Positions 24,984-35,179 of a DNA stretch of 64,000 nt are shown piece after piece. This DNA is from Leptospira sp. WS39.C2 (GTDB lineage: Bacteria > Spirochaetota > Leptospiria > Leptospirales > Leptospiraceae): positions 2,906,001 to 2,970,000 of the forward strand of contig NZ_CP162142.1 of assembly GCF_040833965.1 (NCBI RefSeq), given 5' to 3'. Made by a program: the position numbers and the translations under genes. Under the pieces are notes generated by a model. The model did no database searches. It had not been told where the DNA came from and saw only the letters and a list, made by a program, of their open reading frames with translations. Position 1 is the stretch's first letter. Every line of letters starts with the position of its first letter.

Positions 24984-25745
24984 TTAATTTTTGATTTTAT
25001 AACCTGTGCGAAAGATTAGCCATGTTACAAATAAACAAACCGAGAGAAAAACAAGGATCATTGTAATGCTCACAGACAATGCCACATCTGCCCTTTCAAA
25101 AAAACTATAACGAAACCCACTCACCAAATACAATACTGGGTTGAACATACTGATTTTTTGCCAAAAACTTGGCAACATTTGGATCGAATAAAAACTCCCA
25201 CCGAGAAACACAAGTGGAGTGATGACAAGCATCGGAATCATTTGTAATTTTTCAAAACTATCTGCCCATATCCCAATCACAAATCCAAACAAACTAAAAC
25301 TAATACAAGTTAAGAGGAGAAAAAATACCATAAGAAACGGATGGTCAATGCGGATAGGAACAAAAAAGGATGCTGTAATCAACATCAATACACCTAACAT
25401 GAGGGACTTGGTGGCAGCAGCTCCCACATAACCAATCACCACTTCCCACATGGTCACAGGTGCCGAAAGGATTTCGTAAATGGTTCCATTGAACTTTGGA
25501 AAATAAATTCCAAAGGATGCATTGGAGATACTTTCTGTAAGGAGTGACAACATCACAAGGCCTGGCACGATAAAACTTCCGTAATGGATCCCATCTATCT
25601 CTTGGATCCGAGATCCAATGGCCGATCCAAACACAATGAAGTACAAGGAAGTGGAAAGTACAGGAGAGGCAATACTTTGCAAAAGGGTTCGAAATGTACG
25701 AGCCATTTCAAATTGGTAAATTGATTGGATTGCATGGAAATTCAT
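24984..25745 (-). CDS. ABC-2 type export permease
   Basis: A 253-residue integral membrane protein with six hydrophobic segments and the ABC-2 permease signature near 170-200 ([23 protein letters not shown] then [35 protein letters not shown]). It forms an exporter with the ATPase encoded immediately upstream (ATGA overlap). The substrate is unknown; similar pairs export drugs, polysaccharides or lipids. Confidence 0.9.
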   Translation of the reverse strand: MNFHAIQSIYQFEMARTFRTLLQSIASPVLSTSLYFIVFGSAIGSRIQEIDGIHYGSFIVPGLVMLSLLTESISNASFGIYFPKFNGTIYEILSAPVTMWEVVIGYVGAAATKSLMLGVLMLITASFFVPIRIDHPFLMVFFLLLTCISFSLFGFVIGIWADSFEKLQMIPMLVITPLVFLGGSFYSIQMLPSFWQKISMFNPVLYLVSGFRYSFFERADVALSVSITMILVFLSVCLFVTWLIFRTGYKIKN

Positions 25746-26668
25746 ACAGCCTCCTGTAATAACTGAACAAAAATTTCTTCTAAGCTACTTTGTTTTGTAC
25801 TCAAATCACTGAATTGGATTTTTTCTTTTTTGAGATCATCCAAAAGTTTAGTGATCAAACTGCTATCATCGGAACGGTCATAAGTAAAAACAAGAGCTGA
25901 ATTGTTATCGGAAAGTTCTAATTTATATTTGGACAAAGACTTTGGTATGGATTTGATCGATTTTTTTATTTCAATACGCAATTGTTTGGTTCCCAATTGT
26001 TTCATGAGTTTGTCTTTGTTTTCGGTAAGGAAAATTTCTCCCTTACGAATCACAGAAATTCGATCAGCAATCAATTCTGCTTCTTCGATATAATGTGTGG
26101 TTAAGATAATCGTTACTCCATTTTTTCGAAGGGACTCCACAATTTTCCACATGTCCTTTCGGAGTTCCACGTCCACACCTGCACTTGGTTCATCCAAAAA
26201 CAAAATTTTTGGTTCGTGTGACAATGCTTTGGCGATGAGCACCCTTCGTTTCATCCCACCTGACAGTGTCATGATCTTTTGGTCTTTTTTGTCCCAAAGG
26301 GAAAGGGATTTCAAAACATCTTCGATGTATTTTGGATTGGCCGGTTTTCCATACAAACCACGAGTAAAACTCACACTCGCCCAAACGGTTTCAAAGGCAT
26401 GGACACTCAGTTCTTGAGGGACAAGACCAATGAGAGATCTTGTTTTTTTAAACTCTTGGATGATATCATGTCCATCAACTTTCACCTCACCAGAAGTAGG
26501 TGAAACGATTCCGCAGATCAAATTGATTAAAGTGGTTTTCCCAGCACCATTGGGTCCAAGAAGGGCATGGATTTCCCCTTCACCCACTTCCCAATTCACT
26601 GATTTCAGTGCTTGGAAACCATTGTCATAGGACTTGGAAACTTGTTTTACAGTTAGGATTGGTTTCAA
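25742..26668 (-). CDS. ABC exporter ATP-binding protein
   Basis: A 308-residue ATPase with Walker [10 protein letters not shown] near 39-47, signature LSGGMKRR near 137, Walker [12 protein letters not shown] near 160, and the H-loop in [10 protein letters not shown]. The last 85 residues are the extra C-terminal domain seen in DrrA/NatA-like exporters ([13 protein letters not shown]). It overlaps the ABC-F gene upstream and the permease gene downstream by 4 bases each, so the three genes are one operon. Confidence 0.92.
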   Translation of the reverse strand: MKPILTVKQVSKSYDNGFQALKSVNWEVGEGEIHALLGPNGAGKTTLINLICGIVSPTSGEVKVDGHDIIQEFKKTRSLIGLVPQELSVHAFETVWASVSFTRGLYGKPANPKYIEDVLKSLSLWDKKDQKIMTLSGGMKRRVLIAKALSHEPKILFLDEPSAGVDVELRKDMWKIVESLRKNGVTIILTTHYIEEAELIADRISVIRKGEIFLTENKDKLMKQLGTKQLRIEIKKSIKSIPKSLSKYKLELSDNNSALVFTYDRSDDSSLITKLLDDLKKEKIQFSDLSTKQSSLEEIFVQLLQEAV

Positions 26669-28161
26669 ACGGTTTCATCCTTCCAGCCAATGTCACTGAG
26701 GAAGTCGTCATAACCACCATCATAGACAAAAACTCGGTCATCATCGAATACAATTAGTTTTGTGGCCACAGCACGCAAGTGCATTTCGTTGTGGGTAACC
26801 ATAATCACAGATCCATCAAAATTATCGATCGCTTCAATTAGGGAGTCACAGGATTGCATGTCCAAGTGGTTTGTGGGCTCATCTAAGTAAAGTAAGTGGC
26901 AAGGTGTCACAAGAATTTTCCCAAGTAACACTCGGCTTTTTTCTCCCCCAGAAAGCACTTTGATTCTTTTTAAGGCAAGGTCTTCCGAGAACATCAAACC
27001 ACCAGCAATATTACGAGCTTTCCCTTCGGAACAGTTTGGATCGGCACTCATAATTTCTTGCACAACCGTATTACTTTCATTCATGTTGAGTTTGTTCGTT
27101 TGTCCGAAGTATCCTTCCTTCAAAATGGGGTGTTTTTTCACTCCCCCAGATACAGGTGTGAGTTCCCCTGCAATCAATTTGAGAAGGGTTGATTTTCCTT
27201 TTCCGTTTTTTCCAATGATACAAATCCGATCTTCTGGCCCTACACTGATGGAAAAATTTTCAAACAAATAAGGAGATTTTCCATCATAGGAAAAAGATAC
27301 ATCTTCTACGCTTAACATTTGGTTGGCGGAAAAAGGTGCACTATTGAAGTATAATTCCATATCTTCAATGGTATCAAGTGCTTTCATTTCCCCTTGTTTT
27401 TCTAATTTTTTCACACGTGATTGGGTACGGCTCGCAAAACTTGCTTTAGCTTTAAACTTCGCAATGAACATCTCTTCTTGTTTTCGTTTTTTTGCTTCGT
27501 TCAAACGAGTTTTTTCATAAATTTCTTCGGCTTGGTTGATTTGTGTGTATAATTTTTCTGTGTCACCTTGCACTTTGATTGCTTTCGTGCGATGGATGGC
27601 AACGGTATGAGTCACAACACTGTCCATAAAACTTCTATCGTGTGTGATGAGGATGATCTCTCCTTCCCATTCGCGGAGAAACTCCTCTAACCAACGTATG
27701 GTGACAATGTCTAAGTAGTTGTTTGGCTCATCTAAGATCAGCATATCGGGAGCAGAAACCAAAAGTTTTGCTAAGTTCATTCGGATTTGGTAACCACCAG
27801 AAAATTCATCAGGGCTACGTTCCATGTCTTTTTCCGAAAACCCAAGTCCAAATAAAATTCGTTCCACCTTCCAAGTTTCGTACTCATCTCCTTCTGGAAG
27901 TCCAAGTGCACATTCTTCGAGTACGGTAGGTTTGGTGAAAACTAAATGTTGTTCCAAGTGGCCGATTCGGTATCCTTTTGGGATGGTGATGTTCCCAGAA
28001 TCGGGTTCCGTTTTCCCTTGGATGATTTGGACAAGGGTTGATTTCCCATGCCCATTACGCCCAACAAGACCTACCCTTTCCCCGCGGTTGACGCTAAATT
28101 GTAAGTCATCGAATAAAACGTTGCCATTGAATTGTTTGTTTAAGCCAGAGATTTTGATCAT
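26665..28161 (-). CDS. ABC-F family ATPase (two nucleotide-binding domains)
   Basis: A 498-residue soluble protein with tandem ABC domains. Domain 1 has GRNGHGKST (about 36), FSGGYQIRM and [11 protein letters not shown]. Domain 2 has GKNGKGKST (about 320), LSGGEKSR and [11 protein letters not shown]. The P-site tRNA-interaction-like linker between them is rich in Lys and Glu ([18 protein letters not shown]). There is no membrane domain, as in ABC-F proteins, which act on the ribosome in translation control or antibiotic protection. Being first in an operon with an exporter could mean a combined resistance role, which is an inference. Confidence 0.88.
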   Translation of the reverse strand: MIKISGLNKQFNGNVLFDDLQFSVNRGERVGLVGRNGHGKSTLVQIIQGKTEPDSGNITIPKGYRIGHLEQHLVFTKPTVLEECALGLPEGDEYETWKVERILFGLGFSEKDMERSPDEFSGGYQIRMNLAKLLVSAPDMLILDEPNNYLDIVTIRWLEEFLREWEGEIILITHDRSFMDSVVTHTVAIHRTKAIKVQGDTEKLYTQINQAEEIYEKTRLNEAKKRKQEEMFIAKFKAKASFASRTQSRVKKLEKQGEMKALDTIEDMELYFNSAPFSANQMLSVEDVSFSYDGKSPYLFENFSISVGPEDRICIIGKNGKGKSTLLKLIAGELTPVSGGVKKHPILKEGYFGQTNKLNMNESNTVVQEIMSADPNCSEGKARNIAGGLMFSEDLALKRIKVLSGGEKSRVLLGKILVTPCHLLYLDEPTNHLDMQSCDSLIEAIDNFDGSVIMVTHNEMHLRAVATKLIVFDDDRVFVYDGGYDDFLSDIGWKDETV

Positions 28162-28349
28162 ATCATTTCCGAAAGGTGAGTAGGGATAAAACCAAGATGC
28201 CTAGAGGTTCCGAGAGGACGAGTAGAAAGAAATGGAACTACGTGAGTTTTTTTGTGAATTTCGTGATCCATTCCTGACATAATTGTAAGGAAAGAAACGA
28301 AGGAATATTATGAACTTCTTTTAACCCCTTCCGAGGCCGAAACTGTACT

Positions 28350-29099
28350 GTGCGAACTTTACTTTTGTATCTACTAGGAGGCATCTGTATCCTTTGGGGG
28401 ACAAAAACCCATTCCAATGGAAACTTACAAGTGGCCTTTGGTGCAGAAGAAAATTACCTGCTTGTTCGCTCGCTTGATTCCAGCATCATCCATTTGGGTG
28501 ATTCCAATGAAAAATTAGAATACCGTAACATCATCGATGAATACCTCCGTTTCAAAAGCCTTCATATCCAAGGGAAATATGGAGATGCCTATCTCTCAGT
28601 TCGCTCTACACAATACCAACTCATCCAACTCTATGATAAAATCCTTAGCAAAAACATAACACTGGTTCGTAGTGAACTTGAGTTACTCGGTCGCAAATCA
28701 AGAGACAAAGAAAAAACGCAAACGAAAGCATTTATTCGATTGGCACTTCGTGATGTGAGTGAAGCAGAACAAAAATTAGTCATGGCAAGGAATATGCGTC
28801 CTTACCTCTACTTATTAAAACTCAGAGAAATGTTATTTGCGTTAAAAATCTTAAAACATGCTGGGAAGTTTGTGATTTTTCTCAATTTATTACACGATGG
28901 ACAGTACATGGATTCGATTGAGTTTTATGATTTTGATACGATAGAATCAGAACTCATCCGAGGGTTTGGACATAGTTCCAAATACCTAGCCATACATTAT
29001 GATAATGCCTTTTTGCCTTATGGAGAAACAAGTATCTACGAAGACAAAATGACCAATTTCAAAACCCAAACCATCAACCAAACCGAAACTTTGAAATAA
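28350..29099 (+). CDS. exported hypothetical protein (249 aa)
   Basis: A 249-residue protein starting at GTG, with an N-terminal hydrophobic segment (LLLYLLGGICILWG) that could be a signal peptide or anchor. The rest is helical, with long amphipathic helices (SLHIQGKYGDAYLSVRSTQYQLIQLYDKIL), suggestive of TPR-like packing. I do not recognise a family. Divergent from the ABC-F operon across 188 bases that carry no obvious RNA or repeat. Confidence 0.65.
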   Translation: MRTLLLYLLGGICILWGTKTHSNGNLQVAFGAEENYLLVRSLDSSIIHLGDSNEKLEYRNIIDEYLRFKSLHIQGKYGDAYLSVRSTQYQLIQLYDKILSKNITLVRSELELLGRKSRDKEKTQTKAFIRLALRDVSEAEQKLVMARNMRPYLYLLKLREMLFALKILKHAGKFVIFLNLLHDGQYMDSIEFYDFDTIESELIRGFGHSSKYLAIHYDNAFLPYGETSIYEDKMTNFKTQTINQTETLK

Positions 29100-29205
29100 C
29101 AATCCTATACAGCTCTAATCACATTCCGATTCAAATCGAATCATGATCTAATTTTATGAGAATATGGATCCAATCACAATCCCATAAAATGACTTCCTGA
29201 TAACA

Positions 29206-30393
29206 TCATTTCGCTTCAGACGATTTTAATTGGATGAAGTCCCTTCCTCGATTTGCCTTTTCTTTTGCTTCTTCAATTGATTTACCTATTGCCAAGCTAA
29301 CACCCATTCGGCGTTTTCCAACAACTTCTGGTTTTCCAAAAATCCGAATGTCAACCCCTGGAATCGACAAAGCTTCACCAAGACCCACATACTGTGGTGA
29401 TTTTGTATCTCCTTCTAGAAGTATCGCAGAACTTGCTGCAGGTGTTTGGAAAATGAGTTCGGGAATGGGAAGCCCAAGCAGTGCTCTTACATGAAGAGAA
29501 AATTCGGAAATATTTTGTGAGATGAGGGTGACAAGGCCCGTGTCATGCGGTCTTGGAGAAACCTCACTAAAGTACACTTCGTCCCCTTTGATAAAAAGTT
29601 CTACACCAAAGATTCCAAAACCACCAAGTCCCGTTGTTACCTTCTCTGCAATTTCTTTTGCTGATTGTAAAGCTATGTCAGTCATTGCTTGGGGCATCCA
29701 AGACTCCACATAATCCCCGTTCACTTGTCTATGCCCAATGGGTGGTAAAAAACTAGTGCCACCAACGTGACGGATTGTGAGTAATGTGATTTCAAAATCA
29801 AAAGGAATGAATTCTTCGATGATCATTTTCCCTTTGCCTGTGCGGCCCCCCGTTTGTCCGTAGTCCCAGGCTTTTTGAATGTCAGATTCGGTTTTGATAA
29901 GGCTCTGGCCTTTTCCAGAAGAACTCATGATGGGTTTCACAACACAAGGGAAACCAATGGTATGGACAGCTTTTGTAAAACCTTCACTGGTATCGGCAAA
30001 AAGATATGTTGAAGTTTTAAGACCCAATTCTTTTGCTACAAAGTTACGAATGCCTTCGCGGTTCATCGTTAGGTTCACAGCTTTGGCACTAGGAACGATT
30101 TTAAAACCATCAGCTTCTAAACGAACCAAAGTTTCTGTATGGATGGCTTCAATTTCAGGGACAACATAATCAGGCTTTAACTCGCGTATGGTGGCCTCGA
30201 GTTCTTTTGGATCGAGCATATTGATGACACGAGATTCTTGTGCCACAAGCATGGCAGGTGCATTGGGATAACGATCCACCGCTATGACATGGACACCCAA
30301 ACGATTGGCTTCAATTGCCACCTCTTTTCCTAGTTCCCCTGAGCCAAGGAGGAGGAGTTTTGTAGCTTGTTTCGTAAAAGGTGTTCCAATCAT
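29206..30393 (-). CDS. purT: formate-dependent phosphoribosylglycinamide formyltransferase
   Basis: A 395-residue ATP-grasp enzyme catalysing the third step of purine synthesis with free formate. Family segments include [21 protein letters not shown], the [12 protein letters not shown] stretch, [42 protein letters not shown] and [18 protein letters not shown]. Length matches PurT. The ATP-binding Lys/Glu and Mg-binding Glu positions are kept. A monocistronic unit by its surroundings. Confidence 0.95.
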   Translation of the reverse strand: MIGTPFTKQATKLLLLGSGELGKEVAIEANRLGVHVIAVDRYPNAPAMLVAQESRVINMLDPKELEATIRELKPDYVVPEIEAIHTETLVRLEADGFKIVPSAKAVNLTMNREGIRNFVAKELGLKTSTYLFADTSEGFTKAVHTIGFPCVVKPIMSSSGKGQSLIKTESDIQKAWDYGQTGGRTGKGKMIIEEFIPFDFEITLLTIRHVGGTSFLPPIGHRQVNGDYVESWMPQAMTDIALQSAKEIAEKVTTGLGGFGIFGVELFIKGDEVYFSEVSPRPHDTGLVTLISQNISEFSLHVRALLGLPIPELIFQTPAASSAILLEGDTKSPQYVGLGEALSIPGVDIRIFGKPEVVGKRRMGVSLAIGKSIEEAKEKANRGRDFIQLKSSEAK

Positions 30394-30438
30394 ATTCGTA
30401 AAGATTTCGCCACCCAGTTGTACGACAAGAACGAATCG

Positions 30439-30915
30439 CTACATCAAATAACGTTTTCCAAGATTGTCTCTTTGGTAGACATTAGCACCCATTCGAATCA
30501 GTAAATCAGACAATTCTCCAAGTCCATCAAAACTATTTGCGATATGTAAGGAGGTAACCCCATTCGGATCTGCAGCATTTGGATTGGCACCTGCATAGAG
30601 TAATACTTCCACTGCTTCAATGTTCCCAGCTTCGGTAGCTTTATGAATTGGATACAAACCCATGTTATCTGGTTCATCTGGGTTTAGACCAATGGAAAGT
30701 AATCGTTTTAAAAAATAGATATCAGAAACTTCGACAACGGCAAGCCCGAGTAATAAGGCTGATTCTGATAAACAATTTTTTTTTAGTTCTATATCAGAAA
30801 GTAACAAATCAAAACTATCTTTGTCACCTCGAGTGATTGCGGAACACAAACTACGTAGTCTGATATTCGATTTAGATTTCCCTACGAAATCGATTATGTT
30901 TTGGATCATGCCCAT
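30439..30915 (-). CDS. ankyrin-repeat protein
   Basis: A 158-residue soluble protein with about three ankyrin repeats. GLYPIHKATEAGNIEAVEVLLYAGANPNAAD and GVTSLHIANSFDGLGELSDLL contain the TPLHxAAxxGHxxxVxxLLxxGAxxN pattern in recognisable form; a more diverged repeat precedes them. It is likely a protein-protein adaptor. It is 6 bases downstream of the AraC-type regulator gene and probably cotranscribed with it. Confidence 0.82.
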   Translation of the reverse strand: MGMIQNIIDFVGKSKSNIRLRSLCSAITRGDKDSFDLLLSDIELKKNCLSESALLLGLAVVEVSDIYFLKRLLSIGLNPDEPDNMGLYPIHKATEAGNIEAVEVLLYAGANPNAADPNGVTSLHIANSFDGLGELSDLLIRMGANVYQRDNLGKRYLM

Positions 30916-30921
30916 ATCCTA

Positions 30922-31749
30922 TCACTCCTCCCCCGGTCCGTGCTTGTAAAAATGAGACATTTTTTCATATTCTGCAAACCAATCTTTGGGAATACTTCCA
31001 GAATTTCGTTTGAAATCATGGGTGAAATGGGATTGGTCTGAGTATTCAAAATTTTGAGCAAGGTCTGTCAGCCGTAAATTCGGATTCTTGGTTTGGTAAT
31101 GTTCAGGATTGCGAACAAGGGACAAGACACGATGCACAGAACGATATTCCGAAGGGTTCAGGCCCACCACTTCTTGGAATTTTCGCTCTAATTGTTTACG
31201 AGTGATTCCTAGTTTTTTTGCAAGAGGGTTGATACTAGTTTTGGGCCTCGTTAGTTCCAATAAAGCAAATCGAACATAGGCGGGAACCTCTGAAGGTTTT
31301 CCTGGATACGATCTTAAATACTCCGTTAGGGCTTCGACAATTTTTCCTTCCACCACATTCATATCTTGCTTCTTGGAGTTTTGTATAATAGAAACCAAAC
31401 GATCGTTTGCTTGTATCTCGGGGAATTGGTTTTTTAATTCTGATCCTTCTTTGGAGAATAGAGAATAAATTCCCCCTACATAAAAACGGATAGAAACTAA
31501 ATTCAATAGAGATTTGGAAAGGACCCGCCACCTTCTTGTTTGGGGGCCAACCAAATGAGATTTTGGTAAGTAAAATGTCTCACCAGTTTCCGTTTCCACC
31601 ATTGCTGGGTCACCAAAATGAAAAACCATCTCACACTCGTAAGACGGTATGATCCATGGTAGTTGGTTTGCGTTTACCTCCTTCCAAATCCAAAACTCTT
31701 TAACAAAAGATTCGAATTGGGAAGGAGGTTTTAAAAACAGAATGTCCAC
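30922..31749 (-). CDS. AraC-family transcriptional regulator
   Basis: A 275-residue regulator. The C-terminal 100 residues hold two helix-turn-helix units: INPLAKKLGITRKQLERKFQ (about 180-200) and RLTDLAQNFEYSDQSHFTHD then FKRNSGSIPKDW (about 230-262), the AraC fingerprint. The N-terminal part (EFWIWKEVNANQLPWIIPSYECEM) is like the sensing domain of DUF6597-type AraC regulators. The ligand is unknown. It is next to the copper operon but on the same strand downstream of copA (33 bases), so it may be read from the copper promoter. Confidence 0.85.
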   Translation of the reverse strand: MDILFLKPPSQFESFVKEFWIWKEVNANQLPWIIPSYECEMVFHFGDPAMVETETGETFYLPKSHLVGPQTRRWRVLSKSLLNLVSIRFYVGGIYSLFSKEGSELKNQFPEIQANDRLVSIIQNSKKQDMNVVEGKIVEALTEYLRSYPGKPSEVPAYVRFALLELTRPKTSINPLAKKLGITRKQLERKFQEVVGLNPSEYRSVHRVLSLVRNPEHYQTKNPNLRLTDLAQNFEYSDQSHFTHDFKRNSGSIPKDWFAEYEKMSHFYKHGPGEE

Positions 31750-31781
31750 AGATTAGTTCCTAGAGTTTCTCATTTTATTTT

Positions 31782-34001
31782 TTATTTCCAACGACTCATC
31801 CGAAGGGCATTCAAAACAACGGATATAGAACTGAATGCCATGGCTGCACCACTCACCCATGGAGCAAGTAGTCCTGAAGCAGCAATAGGAATCCCGATTA
31901 AATTGTAACCCAAAGCCCAACCAAAATTTTGGCGGATATTGAGTACTGTATCTTTTCCGATTCGTATGAGGTCCACTATCCTTTGTATATCGCCATTCAC
32001 AAGCACCACATCGGCTGTGTTAATCGCAATGTCCGATCCAGTGCCCATCGCAATCCCTACATCAGCGGAAGCAAGTGCAGGAGCATCATTGATTCCATCC
32101 CCTACCATGGCGCTATGTACATTCGCAACTTTAAGTTGTTTTAAAATCTTTGCTTTTTCTTCAGGTAAAAGACTTGAATACACTGAGTTAATCCCAACTG
32201 ATTTTGCTACCTTGTTTGCTGCTGTTGGATTGTCACCAGTAAGTAGGATGGGTTCCACTCCAATGGATCGTAAATCGGCAATTGCTTTTTTTGCAGAATC
32301 ACGAATTTGGTCTTCGATTCTAAAAACAATCATACCTTGTAAATTCCCACGTATCCCAACAAACACCAAACTCACACCATCCTTTGTCCAATCTTCCACA
32401 CCACTTCGCATCGTTTCTGGAATCACAAACCCGTTTTCTTCCACAAACACTTGTTTACCGGCAAAATAAACATTTCCTTCCAATTCAGTTTGGATGCCAC
32501 CACCAGGGAAAGTGATGGTCTTCACCATATCCGCGTTACCTGAATGGTATTGTTTCTCCTTTCCAAAAGCCAATATGGCTTTTGCTAGTGGGTGGTCGGA
32601 AGTTTCTTCCATTGCTAGCACATGACCAAATACTAAAGATCTTTTTTCCTCCGAAATGCCGACAGCTAAAACATCCGTTACCTTTGGTTTTCCTTCCGTT
32701 AACGTACCTGTTTTATCAAAAAAAATCGTATTGATTTTTGATACCGATTCCAACGCTTCTGCACTTCGAAAGAGCACTCCTCGTTTGGCAGCCCTTCCTG
32801 TTCCCACTAAAAGTGAAATCGGTGTGGCAAGACCAAGTGCACAGGGACAAGCAATCACAAGGATCGCAATGCTCGTTTCGATCCTTGTGATTGCTCCTGG
32901 TACCAAGAGGAAATACCAAACTAAAAAATCTAAAACACTAATCGCAATCACAACTGGCACAAAGTAAGCTGCGATTTGATCTGCAATTCTTTGGATAGGT
33001 GCTTTAGTTCCGAGAGATTCTTCTACGGATTTAATGATATGGGATAAAGTGGTATCGTTTCCTACCTTCATGGCTTTCACAACAAGTGATCCATTTCCAT
33101 TCACCGTTCCACCAAGAATCAAATCTCCTAGTTTTTTTTCCACTGGCATACTTTCGCCAGTTAACATGGATTCGTCGGCATAACTTTCCCCTTCCTCTAC
33201 AATCCCGTCCATTGGAAATCGCTCCATCGCTTTCACGAGAACCAAATCACCTTGTTTTAAGTATTCATTGGGAACTTCTGTCCAAACTCCATTTGATTTC
33301 ACTGTGGCAGTTTCTGGACGAAGTGAAAGAAGGGCTTTTATCCCATCACTACTTTTTCCCTTTGCTACATGTTCAATCCATTTACCACCTAAGATAAACG
33401 TGATGAGGACAGCCGAGGTTTCAAAATATAAATCTTTTCCAAAAATACTATATCCGTAAGCAGCTGTTGTTCCGATCACGACAAGGACATCCATATTGGC
33501 TGTTCCATTCCGCAGGGCTCGGTATGCTGATTGGTAAAATGGAAATCCAATCAAAAATTGAACAGGAGTTGCAAGAATCATTTGTACCCATCGGTCCATC
33601 AAAATATGAGGCATAGGAAGGAAGGATAAAAATTGGAAATGTGTCACCATTCCATAAAACAATGGGAGGGAAAACAAAAGAGATAAGATAAATCGAATTT
33701 TTAATACTCGAATGTGATCTTTCTGTTTTTTCTCTGTCTCCGATTGTTTGTTCGGATCATGTTCCGTTGCTTGGTAACCAAGAGACTCCACTGTATTCAA
33801 AAGTGAATCCACAGTTACCGTTTCTTCCGCTCGAAGGAATACAGACTCTCTTGCAAAATTAACCCTTACGTCCATTACCCCAGATAACTTACCAAGGCCC
33901 TTCTCAATGCGAAGGGCACAATTGGCACAAGTCATTCCAAAAAGATCTAACGTATGTTCTGTTGTTTTATTTAAGGTTACCAAGGGTGTATCCATCCTCA
34001 C
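31782..34001 (-). CDS. copA: copper-exporting P1B-type ATPase
   Basis: A 739-residue P1B-1 ATPase exporting Cu(I). One N-terminal metal-binding domain carries GMTCANC (Cys25, Cys28). Eight membrane helices include CPC in ACPCALGLATP near 389. DKTGT near 431, TGES, and GDGINDAPALASADVG are the catalytic motifs; the HP motif is in SDHPLAKA. The C-terminal YN and MxxSS (AMAFSSISVVLNALR) complete the copper signature. Its start overlaps the end of copZ by 35 bases, or less if the ATG at 33995 is used. Regulated by the MerR-type promoter at 34624-34654. Confidence 0.95.
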   Translation of the reverse strand: MRMDTPLVTLNKTTEHTLDLFGMTCANCALRIEKGLGKLSGVMDVRVNFARESVFLRAEETVTVDSLLNTVESLGYQATEHDPNKQSETEKKQKDHIRVLKIRFILSLLFSLPLFYGMVTHFQFLSFLPMPHILMDRWVQMILATPVQFLIGFPFYQSAYRALRNGTANMDVLVVIGTTAAYGYSIFGKDLYFETSAVLITFILGGKWIEHVAKGKSSDGIKALLSLRPETATVKSNGVWTEVPNEYLKQGDLVLVKAMERFPMDGIVEEGESYADESMLTGESMPVEKKLGDLILGGTVNGNGSLVVKAMKVGNDTTLSHIIKSVEESLGTKAPIQRIADQIAAYFVPVVIAISVLDFLVWYFLLVPGAITRIETSIAILVIACPCALGLATPISLLVGTGRAAKRGVLFRSAEALESVSKINTIFFDKTGTLTEGKPKVTDVLAVGISEEKRSLVFGHVLAMEETSDHPLAKAILAFGKEKQYHSGNADMVKTITFPGGGIQTELEGNVYFAGKQVFVEENGFVIPETMRSGVEDWTKDGVSLVFVGIRGNLQGMIVFRIEDQIRDSAKKAIADLRSIGVEPILLTGDNPTAANKVAKSVGINSVYSSLLPEEKAKILKQLKVANVHSAMVGDGINDAPALASADVGIAMGTGSDIAINTADVVLVNGDIQRIVDLIRIGKDTVLNIRQNFGWALGYNLIGIPIAASGLLAPWVSGAAMAFSSISVVLNALRMSRWK

Positions 34002-34170
34002 TCAAACGGATCCGGAGTGTTTCCAATTCTTCTTCCTTAAGAGTTTCATTCACCGAAACAATTTTAGAATCAACATCTGCAGTTGCTTGTCTGCCATTAT
34101 CTGCAAATATTTTCTCCACTGTTTTTTTACAATGTGTACAAGTCATTCCTTCGATCTGATAATTAACCAT
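33967..34170 (-). CDS. copZ: CopZ-type copper chaperone
   Basis: A 67-residue heavy-metal-associated (HMA) domain. GMTCTHC places Cys11 and Cys14 as the Cu(I) ligands; the fold pattern continues with TVEKIFADNGRQATADVDSK and the C-terminal Tyr in EDGYTLGNL (copper-type loop 5). It carries Cu(I) in the cytoplasm to CopA. It lies between the His-rich periplasmic protein gene (8-base overlap) and copA (35-base overlap), so the three proteins are translationally linked. Confidence 0.93.
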   Translation of the reverse strand: MVNYQIEGMTCTHCKKTVEKIFADNGRQATADVDSKIVSVNETLKEEELETLRIRLSEDGYTLGNLK

Positions 34171-34588
34171 GGTGATGCTCCTTCTTCTCTTCTTTTTTTT
34201 CGTTTAATGGCAGTTTGTATTTTACTTCTGCGCCTTTTTGCCCTTTCCAAACAGGAGATAGGTGTAACTCACCTTCTGTTAGAGTGACCCCTTGGGGTAA
34301 TTCACAGTAAAAATGATCTGGATGACCAGAACACTTGAGTCTGACTTCTTTGCCGACATTCACTATGGTAGCACTCACATTCGAATTCTTGGAAGTCGGA
34401 TTTTCAAAATTGATATCCAAAAGATACACTTTAAATCCGAGATTTTGGTAGGCCAAAACTTCTGTGTGAAATGCACCTGGCATTCGGATGACCCCACCAT
34501 TGGGACCAGGTTTATGTTCTCCATGCGCGAACGTTGGTTGGATCGCTAGGAACGCTGAAAAAACAGCGATTTGTATTAGATTTTTCAT
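34163..34588 (-). CDS. periplasmic His-rich copper-operon protein
   Basis: A 141-residue exported protein, first gene of the copper operon. Signal peptide residues 1-21 (cleavage after FA), then the mature start HGEHKPGPNGGVIRMPGAFHTEV, which resembles the metal-binding N-terminal pieces of periplasmic efflux adaptors. The tail is EKKEEKKEHHHG. The middle is a small beta domain (FKVYLLDINFENP, VSATIVNVGKEVRLKCSG). His richness and position in a CueR-controlled operon suggest a periplasmic copper binder; this is an inference. Confidence 0.75.
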   Translation of the reverse strand: MKNLIQIAVFSAFLAIQPTFAHGEHKPGPNGGVIRMPGAFHTEVLAYQNLGFKVYLLDINFENPTSKNSNVSATIVNVGKEVRLKCSGHPDHFYCELPQGVTLTEGELHLSPVWKGQKGAEVKYKLPLNEKKEEKKEHHHG

Positions 34589-34623
34589 TGTTTTATGTTA
34601 ACTCCTTTGTTATCATGAATCTC

Positions 34624-34654
34624 AGTGTAAACCTTCCAATCGTTGGAAGGTCAA
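34624..34654 (-). promoter_or_regulatory. CueR/MerR-type copper promoter and operator
   Basis: Read on the minus strand: -35 TTGACC (plus 34649-34654), 19-base spacer, -10 TACACT (plus 34624-34629). The spacer contains a perfect inverted repeat, ACCTTCC then 7 bases then GGAAGGT (34631-34651), the same arms as the CueR site of the E. coli copA promoter. A 19-bp spacer is the hallmark of MerR-family activated promoters. It drives the operon 34588 to 31782, and the CueR-like gene is divergent. Confidence 0.9.
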
Positions 34655-34716
34655 TAGTCGATTTCATTTTTTTTACGTATTTTTACATTTTTTTTAGAAA
34701 ATTGAGGTACATATTT

Positions 34717-35106
34717 ATGAATATTGGGGAAATTTCAAAGTCTTCTGGAGTCGGAGCAAAACTCATCCGCCATTATGAAAGTATCGGTCTCATTCCAGAA
34801 ACTAGACGCAATGACAATGGATACCGAATGTATACAGATGATGATGTACATTATGTACGGTTTATCAAACGATCCAGAGAACTAGGATTTTCCTTAGAAG
34901 ACATCAAAAGTTTACTTGGACTTTGGAAAAACAAATCCAGAAGTAGCAAACAAGTGAAACAACTCGCAGAAAAACACTTAGAAGAACTCAATTTAAAATT
35001 AAAACAAATCAAAGATATGGCAGAAACTTTAAAACACTTAGTGCACAATTGCCATGGAGACCATAGACCCGATTGTCCAATCTTAAAAAATTTAGAAATG
35101 AATTAG
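34717..35106 (+). CDS. cueR: CueR-type copper-responsive MerR regulator
   Basis: A 129-residue MerR-family activator. N-terminal HTH MNIGEISKSSGVGAKLIRHY with the wing YRMYTDDDV, then a long dimerisation helix, then the metal loop CHGDHRPDCPI with Cys112 and Cys120 at the same numbering as E. coli CueR, which marks Cu(I)/Ag(I) specificity. The ATG at 34717 starts the HTH, so an upstream extension is discarded. It is divergent from its target operon and probably self-regulated by the site at 34624-34654. Confidence 0.92.
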   Translation: MNIGEISKSSGVGAKLIRHYESIGLIPETRRNDNGYRMYTDDDVHYVRFIKRSRELGFSLEDIKSLLGLWKNKSRSSKQVKQLAEKHLEELNLKLKQIKDMAETLKHLVHNCHGDHRPDCPILKNLEMN

Positions 35107-35179
35107 AATAACATACTGAACTGGCGAGAAGTTACGAAAGTAATCTCTAAAGACTAATTGCCGTAATGTGTTTCCCCAT

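Noticed and set aside
33907..34287. Plus-strand frame across copA and copZ
   Set aside because: It is antisense to two clearly recognised genes and has no domain or ribosome site.
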